NCBI RefSeq assembly: GCF_018614195.1
Contig: NZ_JAGGOT010000008.1
Span: forward strand, 1-64,000
DNA length: 64,000 nucleotides
Direction of reading: 5' to 3'
Origin: Streptomyces sp. ISL-43
Lineage (GTDB): Bacteria; Actinomycetota; Actinomycetes; Streptomycetales; Streptomycetaceae
The notes under the pieces: model-generated
The model's database searches: none
What the model was told of the DNA's origin: nothing
The model's input: the letters and a program-made list of their open reading frames with translations, nothing else
Translations under genes and position numbers: made by a program
In this document: positions 52,174 through 61,013 of the stretch, piece after piece
Layout: each line of letters opens with the position of its first letter
How positions within the stretch are numbered: position 1 is the stretch's first letter

Positions 52174-53133
52174 TCAGCCGCCGCTGCGCAGCAGGTCCAC
52201 GCCCAGGCCGGTGGCCGAGTGCAGGACCGCCCTGCCGTCGCGCTCCGTGGTGATGAGCCCGGCCGCGCGCAGGGTGCGGGTGTGCTCCGAGACCGAGGGG
52301 AGGCTGATGTCGAGGTCCCGGGCCAGCTCGGACGTGGTGCGCTGCTGGACCAGGAGCTGGAGCACCGCCGCCCGGGTCCGCCCGAGCAGCGCGTCCAGCG
52401 CGCCCTCCGCCCGCTCCGAGGACACCAGCGGCAGCGGGGTCAGCGCCGGGTAGAGGAGTACGTACGTCCCGTCCGGGTGGTCGTCCAGCAGCGGGCGGCC
52501 CGTCCAGAACGGCGACGGCATCAGCACCAGCCCGCGCCCGCCGAGCCGGACCTCGTAGTCCGGCTGCCGGTCAACCTCGAAGACGAGGCCCGACCAGTCG
52601 GCCGCCTGGTGGGTGCTCGCCAGGCAGGCCTTGATCCCGTGGGCGGCCAGCAGCCGGGTCCGCCAGGCAACGTCCGCCTGGAAGGACTGCCGGATCCGCG
52701 GCCACTGCGGGGCGATGAGCACCTCGTACGCCGACCGGATCGCGGAGTCCAGCTGGTCCCAGGCCTCGCGGTCGCTGCCCCACAGCGCGCGCAGCCAGGA
52801 CGCGGAGCCGGGCGCACGGGCGGCGGCGCGCAGCAGGCCCTCGGGGGTGAGCAGCGGCGCGCGGTCCCGTATGACGACGAGCCCCTCCTCGAGGCTGCGC
52901 GCGTACGGTTCGACGAAGTGCGGGTTGTCGCCGTCCGGACGCAGCAGGTCGAACAGGGGCCGCACCCGGTCCGGCAGCTCACGGGCGGCCGTGTTGCGCC
53001 AGCGGCCGAAAACCGCCTGCTCGTCCGTGCGCTGCGCGGCGACGAGCGCCAGGGCCAGCTCCACCAGCGGCAGCGGCTCGCTCGCGAAGGTGACGTTGAA
53101 GAGGTCCTCGGCCTCGAAGTGCACTCTGAGCAT
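52174..53133 (-). CDS. ArsR-like winged-helix regulator with DUF5937 domain
   Basis: A 319-residue regulator. Residues about 1-220 are the DUF5937-type N-terminal domain (LFNVTFASEPLPLVELALA, later QPDYEVRLGGRGLVLMPSPF); the C-terminal 75 residues form a winged helix with RTRAAVLQLLVQQRTTSELA and SLPSVSEHTRTLRAAGLI. Effector unknown. ATG 53131-53133 follows GGGGGG. Confidence 0.88.
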   Translation of the reverse strand: MLRVHFEAEDLFNVTFASEPLPLVELALALVAAQRTDEQAVFGRWRNTAARELPDRVRPLFDLLRPDGDNPHFVEPYARSLEEGLVVIRDRAPLLTPEGLLRAAARAPGSASWLRALWGSDREAWDQLDSAIRSAYEVLIAPQWPRIRQSFQADVAWRTRLLAAHGIKACLASTHQAADWSGLVFEVDRQPDYEVRLGGRGLVLMPSPFWTGRPLLDDHPDGTYVLLYPALTPLPLVSSERAEGALDALLGRTRAAVLQLLVQQRTTSELARDLDISLPSVSEHTRTLRAAGLITTERDGRAVLHSATGLGVDLLRSGG

Positions 53134-53221
53134 GGTCCGCCCCCCGGCAGAGTCCCCCGTGCCGGCCCGCCCGGCCCGGCCCGCGACGGCCGTGGGTCAG
53201 CCGCCCGCGCAGCGCTGTCGT

Positions 53222-53680
53222 TCAGCCGTACATGCGGCGCATCGCGAAATCGACCATCTGCTCGACGGCCTTCGCGTCGAAGACCATCCGGTGGTCGCCC
53301 TCCATGTCGAGGACGAAGCCGTAGCCGGTGGGCAGCAGGTCGATCACCTCGGCACCGGTGATCACGAAGTACTTGGACTCCTTGCCGGCGTACCGGCGGA
53401 GCTCCTTGAGCGTGGTGAACATGGGGATGACCGGCTGCTGCGTGTTGTGCAGCGCCAGGAAACCCGGGGTCTCACCGCGCGGGCAGTACACCTTCGAGCC
53501 GGCGAAGATCTGCTGGAAGTCCTCGGCGGACAGCGACCCGGTCGTGAAGGCGCGCACCGCGTCCGCGAGGGACGGCGGCGAGGGCTCGGGGTACAGCGGC
53601 TGCTGCGGCTGCGCATAGCCCTGCTGGGGCTGCCCGTACTGCTGCTGCCCCGCGCTCACGTTCTGGTCATAGCCGTACAT
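53222..53680 (-). CDS. SseB-domain protein with Gln/Pro/Tyr-rich N-terminus
   Basis: A 152-residue protein: first 35 residues are a QQGYAQPQQPLY-type low-complexity segment, then a SseB-like domain (PVIPMFTTLKELRRYAGKES, GFVLDMEGDHRMVFDAKAV). Cytoplasmic, function unknown in Streptomyces, where such genes are common. Confidence 0.83.
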   Translation of the reverse strand: MYGYDQNVSAGQQQYGQPQQGYAQPQQPLYPEPSPPSLADAVRAFTTGSLSAEDFQQIFAGSKVYCPRGETPGFLALHNTQQPVIPMFTTLKELRRYAGKESKYFVITGAEVIDLLPTGYGFVLDMEGDHRMVFDAKAVEQMVDFAMRRMYG

Positions 53681-53728
53681 GAGGCGAAGCCTACCGAGAC
53701 GGCTGGCCGCCGGGACGACGAGTTCCGG

Positions 53729-53932
53729 TCAGTGGGACTTCAGCCCGGCGACGAAGGGGGCCCAGGCCGCAGCCGAGACCACGAGAACGGGCCCGGAGCG
53801 CCGCTTGGAGTCCCGAACCGGCACCAGCCCGATCACGCCGTCCGCGACCTCGACGCAGTCGCCCCCCTCGCCGTTGGTATAGGTGCTCGTCCTCCAGACG
53901 GCGTTGCTCAAGTCAGTCCCGCTGTATGCCAT
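53729..53932 (-). CDS. DUF397 protein
   Basis: A 67-residue DUF397 protein (VWRTSTYTNGEGGDCVEVAD, PVRDSKRRSGPVLVVSAAAW). It overlaps the XRE gene by 20 nt, the standard XRE-DUF397 arrangement that in Streptomyces development and metabolism modules acts like a regulator with a small partner, possibly toxin-antitoxin-like. Confidence 0.95.
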   Translation of the reverse strand: MAYSGTDLSNAVWRTSTYTNGEGGDCVEVADGVIGLVPVRDSKRRSGPVLVVSAAAWAPFVAGLKSH

Positions 53933-54764
53933 TTCGGAGTTCCTCGGCTGTCGATTCGATCAGGTCGAGGGACGCCTCGGACGGCAGTGCGGCGGCCCTG
54001 AGCCGATCGTATGCCTTGCGATATCGCTTCACGATTGCCGGATCATCAATGACTTGCCCGAAGTACGGGCCTTCGGTGTACATGATCGGCGGCTCGTCGT
54101 CGAACTCCATGAGCTTGATCGAATGCGCCATGAACGGGCTCACTGGTGCGTTCCACGGGAGGATCTGTGGAACGACCCGGCGACGCCGGGCCAGCGCCGC
54201 CACGTGGTCCAGCTGTTCCGCCATCTCCCGAGGCGGAAGCAACGGACTACGCAGCAACGGCTCATGCAGGATCACCCAGTACTCCGGTCGTTGGGGATCC
54301 TCAAAGAGCCGACCCCGAAGCAGCCGATCCCGGACCCTCGCGTCCACCACCTCCGGCAGATCCAGCGGGTGCGTGGTGTTCGCGATCGCGCGGGTGTAAG
54401 GCCCCGTGTGCAGCAGTCCGGGGATGAGCGCGTTGGCCCAGTCCTCGATGGACCGCGCCCGCTTCTCGGCTTCGGCGACCGGCGCGAAGTACTCGGCATG
54501 CCCACCCAGGCGGGCCCTGCGGACGTCCTCGCAACTCCGTGAGAAGTAGCCATCCGTCTTCAGGAGCTGGTCGACATGACGCGCCAGGTCCTCCGGCATG
54601 CGCCGCTGGCCCCGCTCGATCTCGCTCAGGTAGCTGATCCCGTAGAAACTGCCCTCGACGGCTTGCTCGAGCGTGAGCCCCGCCGCCTCCCGCTTCCAGC
54701 GCAACTCTTTGCCGTAAAAGGCTGGCACGCTCGCCGAACCGTCGATGTCCTTACGTGCGGCCAC
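53913..54764 (-). CDS. XRE regulator with DUF5753 domain
   Basis: A 283-residue regulator: helix-turn-helix at about residues 18-72 (ELRWKREAAGLTLEQA, ISYLSEIERGQRRMPED), then DUF5753 (LIPGLLHTGPYTRAIANTT, YWVILHEPLLRSPL, NAPVSPFMAHSIKLMEFDD). GTG 54762-54764 is preferred, giving VAARKDIDGSASVPAFYG, the usual start in this family. Pairs with the DUF397 gene. Confidence 0.93.
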   Translation of the reverse strand: MAARKDIDGSASVPAFYGKELRWKREAAGLTLEQAVEGSFYGISYLSEIERGQRRMPEDLARHVDQLLKTDGYFSRSCEDVRRARLGGHAEYFAPVAEAEKRARSIEDWANALIPGLLHTGPYTRAIANTTHPLDLPEVVDARVRDRLLRGRLFEDPQRPEYWVILHEPLLRSPLLPPREMAEQLDHVAALARRRRVVPQILPWNAPVSPFMAHSIKLMEFDDEPPIMYTEGPYFGQVIDDPAIVKRYRKAYDRLRAAALPSEASLDLIESTAEELRNGIQRD

Positions 54765-54886
54765 AGCTGCCCCGCCTTCCACACTTCGCACTGTGGACTG
54801 AAAACCCTTCCCACGCTACGCCGCCCCGCGTCAGCCTGTGAGCAGTTCGTCACAGTCCGCATCCGCAGGAGCGGAAGGCACCCCCC

Positions 54887-55096
54887 ATGAGCGACCACCC
54901 CCACGACCGCGAGGCCACCGAGGCCCTGGACAACCTCCGCGCCGCACTCCTGGCGCACGGGATCACGCTGCCCTCCCTCGACCTCCACCTCCTCTCCTAC
55001 TCGGGCCGGTACACGACCCCGCCCCTGATCGCCCTCGGCAACTGCAACCCCGCCACCGCGCAGCGACTGGCCGCCGCCCTGGCCGGGGACCGGTGA
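54887..55096 (+). CDS. 69-residue hypothetical protein coupled to an ATPase gene
   Basis: Starts MSDHPHDREATEALDNLRAA; helical N-terminal half, then PPLIALGNCNPATAQRLAAAL. Its stop overlaps the ATPase GTG by 4 nt (GTGA). This small gene plus RsbW-type ATPase is usual beside XRE-DUF397 pairs in Streptomyces; function unknown. Confidence 0.75.
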   Translation: MSDHPHDREATEALDNLRAALLAHGITLPSLDLHLLSYSGRYTTPPLIALGNCNPATAQRLAAALAGDR

Positions 55097-55482
55097 ACGC
55101 CCTCACCATCCGGCTGCTCGCCGCCCCCGGGGCCGTGCCCCTGCTCCGGCACGCCGTGCGCGAGCACCTCGGGGGCGACAGCAGCTCCCCCGACGCGGAG
55201 CTGTGCGTAAGCGAGCTGCTGACCAACGTGGTCGCCCACCTGGGGGAAGGCACCCCCGTCACGCTGCGGATCACCGGAAGGGCAGCCCGTACGCGGGTCG
55301 AGCTCACCGACCCCGACCCGCGCGCATGGCCCGTACTCCGGCAGGCGACGGACGCCGAGGAGTCGGGGCGGGGCCTGGCCCTGCTGGCCGCCGTCGCGCT
55401 GCGCTGGGGCGTGTACCAAGAAGGGGCCGGAAAGACCGTCTGGTGCGAGCTTCCGAGAGAGTCGTCACACTCCCGGCGCTAG
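55093..55482 (+). CDS. RsbW-like HATPase (anti-sigma-type kinase)
   Basis: A 129-residue single-domain HATPase: N box [19 protein letters not shown]1 region [10 protein letters not shown], and [17 protein letters not shown]. This compact form resembles anti-sigma-factor kinases and BldD-region regulators. Likely interacts with the neighbouring XRE/DUF397 proteins or a distant sigma factor. Confidence 0.88.
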   Translation: MNALTIRLLAAPGAVPLLRHAVREHLGGDSSSPDAELCVSELLTNVVAHLGEGTPVTLRITGRAARTRVELTDPDPRAWPVLRQATDAEESGRGLALLAAVALRWGVYQEGAGKTVWCELPRESSHSRR

Positions 55483-55496
55483 GGGTTGCGCCTTAT

Positions 55497-55532
55497 TACC
55501 GACGGGTAGCATCATTACGTTACCGATTGGTA
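55497..55532. promoter_or_regulatory. two TACC-N4-GGTA operators upstream of the acyl-CoA dehydrogenase
   Basis: TACCGACGGGTA (55497-55508) and TACCGATTGGTA (55521-55532) are 12-bp inverted repeats set 24 bp apart, i.e. on nearly the same helix face. The second ends 44 bp before the start codon. The pattern is typical of TetR-family repressors that sense acyl-CoA and control fatty-acid degradation genes. No such regulator is adjacent. Confidence 0.75.
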
Positions 55533-55576
55533 TGCACGTCGAACCACTCTCACCGAGCCTTAACGGAGCCGTCGCC

Positions 55577-57403
55577 ATGGGGCACTACAAGTCGAATCTC
55601 CGCGACATCGAGTTCAACCTCTTCGAGGTGCTCGGCCGCGACAAGCTGTACGGCACCGGCCCGTTCGGTGAGATGGACACCGAGACCGCCAAGACCATCC
55701 TCAGCGAGATCGCCAAGCTCTCCGAGAACGAGCTGGCCGAATCCTTCGAGGACGCCGACCGCAACCCGCCGGTCTTCGACCCGGCCACCAACACCGCGCC
55801 CGTCCCGGCGTCCTTCAAGAAGAGCTACAAGGCCTTCATGGACTCCGAGTACTGGCGGCTCGGCCTGCCCGAGGAGATCGGCGGCACCACCTCGCCCCGC
55901 TCCCTCATCTGGGCGTTCGCCGAGACGATCCTCGGCGCGAACCCGGCCGTGTGGATGTACTCCTCCGGCCCGGCGTTCGCCGGCGTCCTCTTCGAAGAGG
56001 GCAACGAGGCGCAGAAGAAGATCGCCGAGATCGCCGTCGAGAAGCGCTGGGGCTCGACCATGGTCCTCACCGAGCCGGACGCCGGCTCGGACGTGGGCGC
56101 CGGCCGCACCAAGGCGGTCCAGCAGGCCGACGGCTCCTGGCACATCGAGGGCGTGAAGCGCTTCATCACGTCCGGTGAGCACGACATGGAGGAGAACATC
56201 CTCCACTACGTTCTCGCGCGCCCCGAGGGCCACGGCCCGGGCACCAAGGGCCTGTCCCTCTTCCTCGTGCCGAAGTTCCACTTCGACTGGGAGACCGGCG
56301 AGCTGGGCGAGCGCAACGGCGTCTACGCGACGAACGTCGAGCACAAGATGGGCCTCAAGGCCTCCAACACGTGCGAGATGACCTTCGGCGACCAGCACCC
56401 CGCCAAGGGCTGGCTGATCGGCGACAAGCACGACGGCATCCGCCAGATGTTCATGATCATCGAGTTCGCCCGCATGATGGTCGGCACGAAGGCGATCGCG
56501 ACGCTCTCCACCGGCTACCTCAACGCGCTGGAGTACGCCAAGGAGCGCGTGCAGGGCCCGGACCTCGCGAACTTCATGGACAAGACGGCCCCCAAGGTCA
56601 CCATCACGCACCACCCCGACGTGCGCCGCTCGCTCATGACGCAGAAGGCGTACGCCGAGGGCATGCGCGCCCTGGTCCTGTACACCGCCTCCGTCCAGGA
56701 CGAGATCCAGGTCAAGCAGGCCTCGGGCGAGGACGCCTCCTCCCTCGTCGGCCTCAACGACCTGCTCCTGCCGATCGTGAAGGGCTACGGCTCGGAGAAG
56801 TCCTACGAGCAGCTCGCCCAGTCCCTGCAGACCTTCGGCGGCTCCGGCTACCTGCAGGAGTACCCGATCGAGCAGTACATCCGCGACGCCAAGATCGACA
56901 CCCTCTACGAGGGCACCACGGCCATCCAGGGCCAGGACTTCTTCTTCCGGAAGATCGTCCGCGACCAGGGCGCCTCGCTGAACGTCCTCTCCGAGACGAT
57001 CAAGAAGTTCCTGGCCGAGGCCGTCGGCGGCGAGGACCTCGCCCCGGCCCGCGACGCGCTCGCCAAGGCCGCCGTCGACCTGGAGGCCATCGTCGGCCAG
57101 ATGATCGTCGACCTCACCGCCACCGGCGAGGACGTCAAGAACATCTACAAGGTCGGCCAGAACACCACCCGCCTGCTGATGGCCTCCGGTGACGTGGTCG
57201 TCGGCTACCTGCTCCTCAAGGGCGCGGCCGTGGCCGCCGAGAAGCTGCCGGCCGCCTCCGCCAAGGACGCGCCGTTCTACACCGGCAAGATCGCGGCGGC
57301 GAAGTTCTTCGCCTCCCAGGTCCTCCCGGGCGTCTCGGTCGCCCGCGCGCTCGCCGAGAGCGTCGACAACACCCTGATGGAGCTCGACGAGGCCGCCTTC
57401 TAG
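55577..57403 (+). CDS. acyl-CoA dehydrogenase (long FadE5-like type)
   Basis: A 608-residue flavoprotein of beta-oxidation. N-terminal domain with [19 protein letters not shown], middle beta domain with [19 protein letters not shown] (FAD/substrate contacts), C-terminal helices with [22 protein letters not shown] and [17 protein letters not shown], followed by the additional C-terminal domain that makes this type about 600 residues. ATG 55577 has GGAG 8 nt upstream. Probably controlled by the double operator at 55497-55532. Confidence 0.95.
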   Translation: MGHYKSNLRDIEFNLFEVLGRDKLYGTGPFGEMDTETAKTILSEIAKLSENELAESFEDADRNPPVFDPATNTAPVPASFKKSYKAFMDSEYWRLGLPEEIGGTTSPRSLIWAFAETILGANPAVWMYSSGPAFAGVLFEEGNEAQKKIAEIAVEKRWGSTMVLTEPDAGSDVGAGRTKAVQQADGSWHIEGVKRFITSGEHDMEENILHYVLARPEGHGPGTKGLSLFLVPKFHFDWETGELGERNGVYATNVEHKMGLKASNTCEMTFGDQHPAKGWLIGDKHDGIRQMFMIIEFARMMVGTKAIATLSTGYLNALEYAKERVQGPDLANFMDKTAPKVTITHHPDVRRSLMTQKAYAEGMRALVLYTASVQDEIQVKQASGEDASSLVGLNDLLLPIVKGYGSEKSYEQLAQSLQTFGGSGYLQEYPIEQYIRDAKIDTLYEGTTAIQGQDFFFRKIVRDQGASLNVLSETIKKFLAEAVGGEDLAPARDALAKAAVDLEAIVGQMIVDLTATGEDVKNIYKVGQNTTRLLMASGDVVVGYLLLKGAAVAAEKLPAASAKDAPFYTGKIAAAKFFASQVLPGVSVARALAESVDNTLMELDEAAF

Positions 57404-57446
57404 GTCCTCTCCATCCCACAGCTGTACGCGGTGTACGTACGCGCAG

Positions 57447-57480
57447 ACGGCCGGGTCCTCCCGCACGGGGGCCCGGCCGT
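57447..57480 (+). terminator. terminator of the acyl-CoA dehydrogenase gene
   Basis: A 9-bp stem (57447-57455 with 57472-57480) with an inner CCC/GGG pairing, 44 nt after the stop codon. Confidence 0.65.
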
Positions 57481-57573
57481 CGGCGTGCGCGCTGCCGGGC
57501 CGGCCGTGCCCCCGGACCGGCTGTGGTCTGCGGGGTTCCCGGGTTGTCGGTGCTTCGTGGGACGCTCGTGGGT

Positions 57574-58317
57574 ATGAGTCCACAGGAGCAGCAGCGCGGC
57601 AGCAGGGGGTACTCCGTCCCGACCGGGCGGCCGTACGCCCTCAAGGAGCTGCAGTCCGCCGTGGGCAGCCTCGGCGACCACCTCAAGGAGCTCTACGACG
57701 GAGCCCACCCCACCGAGTACGAGTCCGTCGCCGACGCCCTGTACACCGCCTTCCAGACCGCCTCGGGGCTCGCGCCCGCCAAGAGCTACACCGGCTGTCC
57801 GGAGCACCCCAACGGCGCCCTCGACCCCGAAGCACCCGAGGGCTGGGGCCGCTGCCTGATCTGCAACGACCGGCGGCGCCTGGGCCTGCGCGCCCAGGGC
57901 GCCCGGGCGGCCGCCGCCGCCCCGCCCGCCGCCGGGGAGCAGCGCCGGCTGGGATACCCCGTGCCCGACCCCCCGTACACCCTCCAGGCGCTGCGCGAGC
58001 GGCTGCGCACGGTCGAGGACCGGCGCTTCCACCTGAGCCTGTCCTCGCCCCCCGAGGAGTTCGTGCGGATGGCCGACGACCTGCACCGCGCGTTCATCGT
58101 GGCCCGCGAGCTGTCGCGGCCGCGCAACGCCTCCGGCTGCTCCGAGCACCCCGGAGCCCCCATCGATCCCGACGCGCCACCGGGTGAGGCCTGTATCTTC
58201 TGCGCCGGACGCAAAAGACGCGCACAGCGCTCCGCGCAGACCCCGGAGATGCTCCCGCGCATCCGCCGGGGCGAGCGCAGACAGCTGCAGCGACGCTTCG
58301 AGCGCCCGCCGGGCTGA
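57574..58317 (+). CDS. protein with two Cys-rich zinc-ribbon-like repeats
   Basis: A 247-residue cytoplasmic protein that contains an internal duplication. Each half has a helical part (ALKELQSAVGSLGDHLKEL; TLQALRERLRTVEDRRF) and a Cys module: GCPEHPNGALDPEAPEGWGR then CLIC in the first half, GCSEHPGAPIDPDAPPGEAC then IFC in the second. The spacing C-x19/18-C-x2-C suggests zinc binding. The C-terminus is strongly basic (RRGERRQLQRRF), compatible with nucleic-acid contact. Function unknown; conserved in Streptomyces as far as I recall. Confidence 0.75.
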   Translation: MSPQEQQRGSRGYSVPTGRPYALKELQSAVGSLGDHLKELYDGAHPTEYESVADALYTAFQTASGLAPAKSYTGCPEHPNGALDPEAPEGWGRCLICNDRRRLGLRAQGARAAAAAPPAAGEQRRLGYPVPDPPYTLQALRERLRTVEDRRFHLSLSSPPEEFVRMADDLHRAFIVARELSRPRNASGCSEHPGAPIDPDAPPGEACIFCAGRKRRAQRSAQTPEMLPRIRRGERRQLQRRFERPPG

Positions 58318-58415
58318 GGAGCTCGGGGACCGGGCCACAGCCCTCGCGGTCCCTTCCTCTGGCTATCCGCCGCAGTCCGGCCATGACGAACACGACCGTC
58401 GTTAAGGTGAACCAC

Positions 58416-59711
58416 ATGAGCTCTCCCGCCGCCCGCTTCGACCGCGGCCACACCGACGACCTGATGACCTTCCTGACGGCCAGTCCGTCGCAGTACCACG
58501 CCGTGGCCAACGCGGCCGAGCGGCTGGAGAAGGCCGGATTCAGGCAGTTGGCCGAAACGGACGCCTGGGACGCGAGCACGGGGGGCAAGTTCGTACTCCG
58601 GGGCGGCGCGATCATCGCCTGGTACGTGCCCGAAGGCGCCGCCGCGCACACCCCGTTCCGGATCGTCGGCGCGCACACCGACTCCCCCAACCTCCGGGTC
58701 AAGCCGCTGCCCGACACCGGCTCGCAGGGCTGGCGGCAGATCGCCGTGGAGATCTACGGCGGCACCCTGCTCAACACCTGGCTCGACCGCGACCTCGGCC
58801 TGGCCGGGCGGTTGACCCTGCACGACGGCACCGAGCGGCTCGTCAACATCGACCGCGCGCTGATGCGCGTACCCCAACTCGCCGTCCACCTGGACCGGTC
58901 GGTGAACACCGACGGGCTCAAGCTCGACAAGCAGCGCCACATGCAGCCGATCTGGGGTCTGGGCGAGGTCCACGAGGGCGACCTGATCGCCTTCCTGGAG
59001 GACGAGGAGGGGCTCGAGCGCGGCTCCGTCGCCGGCTGGGACCTGATGGTCCACTCGATCGAGCCGCCGGCCTACCTGGGCCGCGACCGCGAGCTGCTGG
59101 CCGGCCCGCGCATGGACAACCTGCTGTCCGTGCACGCGGGCGTCGTCGCGCTGGCGGCGGCCTCGGCCGCCGACAAGCTCGACCACATCCCCGTACTGGC
59201 CGCCTTCGACCACGAGGAGAACGGCTCGCAGTCGGACACCGGCGCGGACGGGCCGCTGCTGGGCAACGTGCTGGAACGTTCAGTCTTCTCGCGCGGCGGC
59301 ACCTACGAGGACCGCGCCCGGGCCTTCGCCGGCGCCATCTGCCTCTCCTCGGACACCGGCCACGCCGTGCACCCCAACTACGCGGAGCGGCACGACCCCT
59401 CGCACCACCCGCGCGCCAACGGCGGCCCGATCCTCAAGGTCAACGTCAACCAGCGGTACGCGACCGACGGCAGCGGACGCGCGGTGTTCGTGAACGCCTG
59501 CGAGCGGGCCGGCGTGCCGTGGCAGACCTTCGTCTCCAACAACTCCATGCCGTGCGGCACGACGATCGGCCCGATCACCGCCGCCCGCCACGGAATCCAG
59601 ACCGTCGACATCGGCGTGGCCATCCTGTCGATGCACAGCGCCCGCGAACTGTGCGGCGCGGACGACCCGTACCTCCTGGCCAACACGATGGTCGCGTTCC
59701 TGGAGAGCTGA
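58416..59711 (+). CDS. M18-family aspartyl/leucyl aminopeptidase
   Basis: A 431-residue cytosolic zinc aminopeptidase. Metal and catalytic residues lie in IVGAHTDSPNLR (first His/Asp), AAFDHEENGSQSDTGADG (Glu-Glu pair), CLSSDTGHAVHPNY and the last His in VAILSMHSARE. Full M18 length. ATG 58416 with AAGGTG upstream is preferred to ATG 58383. Followed by a 30-bp palindrome. Confidence 0.95.
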   Translation: MSSPAARFDRGHTDDLMTFLTASPSQYHAVANAAERLEKAGFRQLAETDAWDASTGGKFVLRGGAIIAWYVPEGAAAHTPFRIVGAHTDSPNLRVKPLPDTGSQGWRQIAVEIYGGTLLNTWLDRDLGLAGRLTLHDGTERLVNIDRALMRVPQLAVHLDRSVNTDGLKLDKQRHMQPIWGLGEVHEGDLIAFLEDEEGLERGSVAGWDLMVHSIEPPAYLGRDRELLAGPRMDNLLSVHAGVVALAAASAADKLDHIPVLAAFDHEENGSQSDTGADGPLLGNVLERSVFSRGGTYEDRARAFAGAICLSSDTGHAVHPNYAERHDPSHHPRANGGPILKVNVNQRYATDGSGRAVFVNACERAGVPWQTFVSNNSMPCGTTIGPITAARHGIQTVDIGVAILSMHSARELCGADDPYLLANTMVAFLES

Positions 59712-59736
59712 CGCTCTTCCGACCCGTCGGTACCGG

Positions 59737-59766
59737 CGCCCGCCGGGGGACGTCCCCCGGCGGGCG
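59737..59766 (+). terminator. 30-bp perfect palindrome terminator
   Basis: Two 15-nt halves (59737-59751 and 59752-59766) are perfectly complementary, 25 nt after the aminopeptidase stop. Confidence 0.8.
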
Positions 59767-59877
59767 GGTGACGCACGACCCCGCTACCGCATGGCGCACC
59801 CATCGTGACGGCGCGTCATGTTCTTCTGCCTTCTCGTCACGCCGGGTATTCCCCGCCCGGCCGAGAAGGAGAGCCCC

Positions 59878-60996
59878 GTGATCCGCACGCTCCGCACACT
59901 CCGTCTGCCGCGCATCGCCGGCAGCGGTGCCGTCGCCGTCACCCTCGCCCTGCTCACGTCCGCCGCCGCCACCACGGCCACCGCCACGGCCGCGGCCGAA
60001 CCGCCCCCGCCGTCGCGGTCCTCGTTCTCGCTCACGGATCCGCGCGTCGTCGCCCACTTCGACTTCGCCGCCGGGCAGACACCCGAGGCCATCGCCCTGG
60101 AACCCGACGGCTCCGCCGACCTGACCTTCGCCCTCGCCCGCCAGGTCGCCCGGGTCACCAAGCACGGCGACACCCGGATCCTCGCGACCCTGCCCGCCGT
60201 CGAGAACCCGGCCACACCCGTCGTCGGCGTCGCGGTCGTCACCGGGATCGTGCGCACCCACGACGGGACGATCTACGTCCCCTACCTCACCGGCACGACC
60301 GAGACCGGCATCTACCGGATCGACCCGGACGGCGAGGTCTCCAAGTTCGCCGACCTGCCCGCGGGCAGCTTCGCCAACGGCCTCGCGCTCGACGAGCACC
60401 ACGGCGTGCTCTACGCCGCCGACTCGGTCCTCGCCACGGTGTGGCGCGTCTCCCTCGACGACGGCGAGGTGACGCGGTGGGCCACCGGCGCCGCGCTCGA
60501 ACCGACCTCGTTCATCGGCGCCAACGGCATCAAGGTGCACCACCACGCGGTGTGGGTGTCCAACTTCGACCGGGGCACGCTCCTGCGCATCCCGATCGGG
60601 GCGGACGGGTCGGCGGGGGCGATCGCGGTCCGGGCAACCGGGCTGGCGGGGATCGACGATTTCGCCTTCCCCGGACCCGGCGACACGGCCCTCGCCGCCC
60701 TGAACGCCACCAGCGAGCTCGCCCAGGTGCGGCCCGACGGCACCCACACCGTCCTGCTGACCGCGCAGGACGGGCTGTCCAACCCCACGTCGGTGGCGAT
60801 CCGCCACCACAAGGTCTACGTACCCAGCGCCGCCTTCGTCACGATGCGCGACCCGAACCTCCTCCTCGCCCGCATCGGGAAGGACGAGGAGAAGGACGGG
60901 GAGAAGGACGGACACGGGGACCACGGGGACCACGGGGACCACGGGGACCACGAGGGGCAGGAGGACCACGAGGGGCAGGAGGGGCAGGAGGGTTAG
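59878..60996 (+). CDS. secreted ScyD/ScyE-like beta-propeller protein with His-Gly-Asp tail
   Basis: A 372-residue exported protein: Sec signal to about residue 40, then six-bladed-propeller-like repeats (PEAIALEPDGSADLTFA, GIYRIDPDGEVSKFADLP, NGLALDEHHGVLYAADSV, HHAVWVSNFDRGTLLRIPI), as in ScyD/ScyE and SMP-30-like proteins. The end is unusual: EEKDGEKDG, then four HGD units and Gln/Glu-rich repeats, coded by 9-bp DNA repeats. That tail may bind metal. GTG 59878 has AAGGAGA 6 nt upstream. Confidence 0.85.
   Translation: MIRTLRTLRLPRIAGSGAVAVTLALLTSAAATTATATAAAEPPPPSRSSFSLTDPRVVAHFDFAAGQTPEAIALEPDGSADLTFALARQVARVTKHGDTRILATLPAVENPATPVVGVAVVTGIVRTHDGTIYVPYLTGTTETGIYRIDPDGEVSKFADLPAGSFANGLALDEHHGVLYAADSVLATVWRVSLDDGEVTRWATGAALEPTSFIGANGIKVHHHAVWVSNFDRGTLLRIPIGADGSAGAIAVRATGLAGIDDFAFPGPGDTALAALNATSELAQVRPDGTHTVLLTAQDGLSNPTSVAIRHHKVYVPSAAFVTMRDPNLLLARIGKDEEKDGEKDGHGDHGDHGDHGDHEGQEDHEGQEGQEG
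60913..60948. repeat. four tandem 9-bp repeats coding His-Gly-Asp
   Basis: CACGGGGAC occurs four times in a row in the 3' end of the propeller gene, giving (HGD)4. Perfect copies imply recent slippage. Confidence 0.9.
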
Positions 60997-61013
60997 GCCC
61001 GCGCTCCGGCCGT

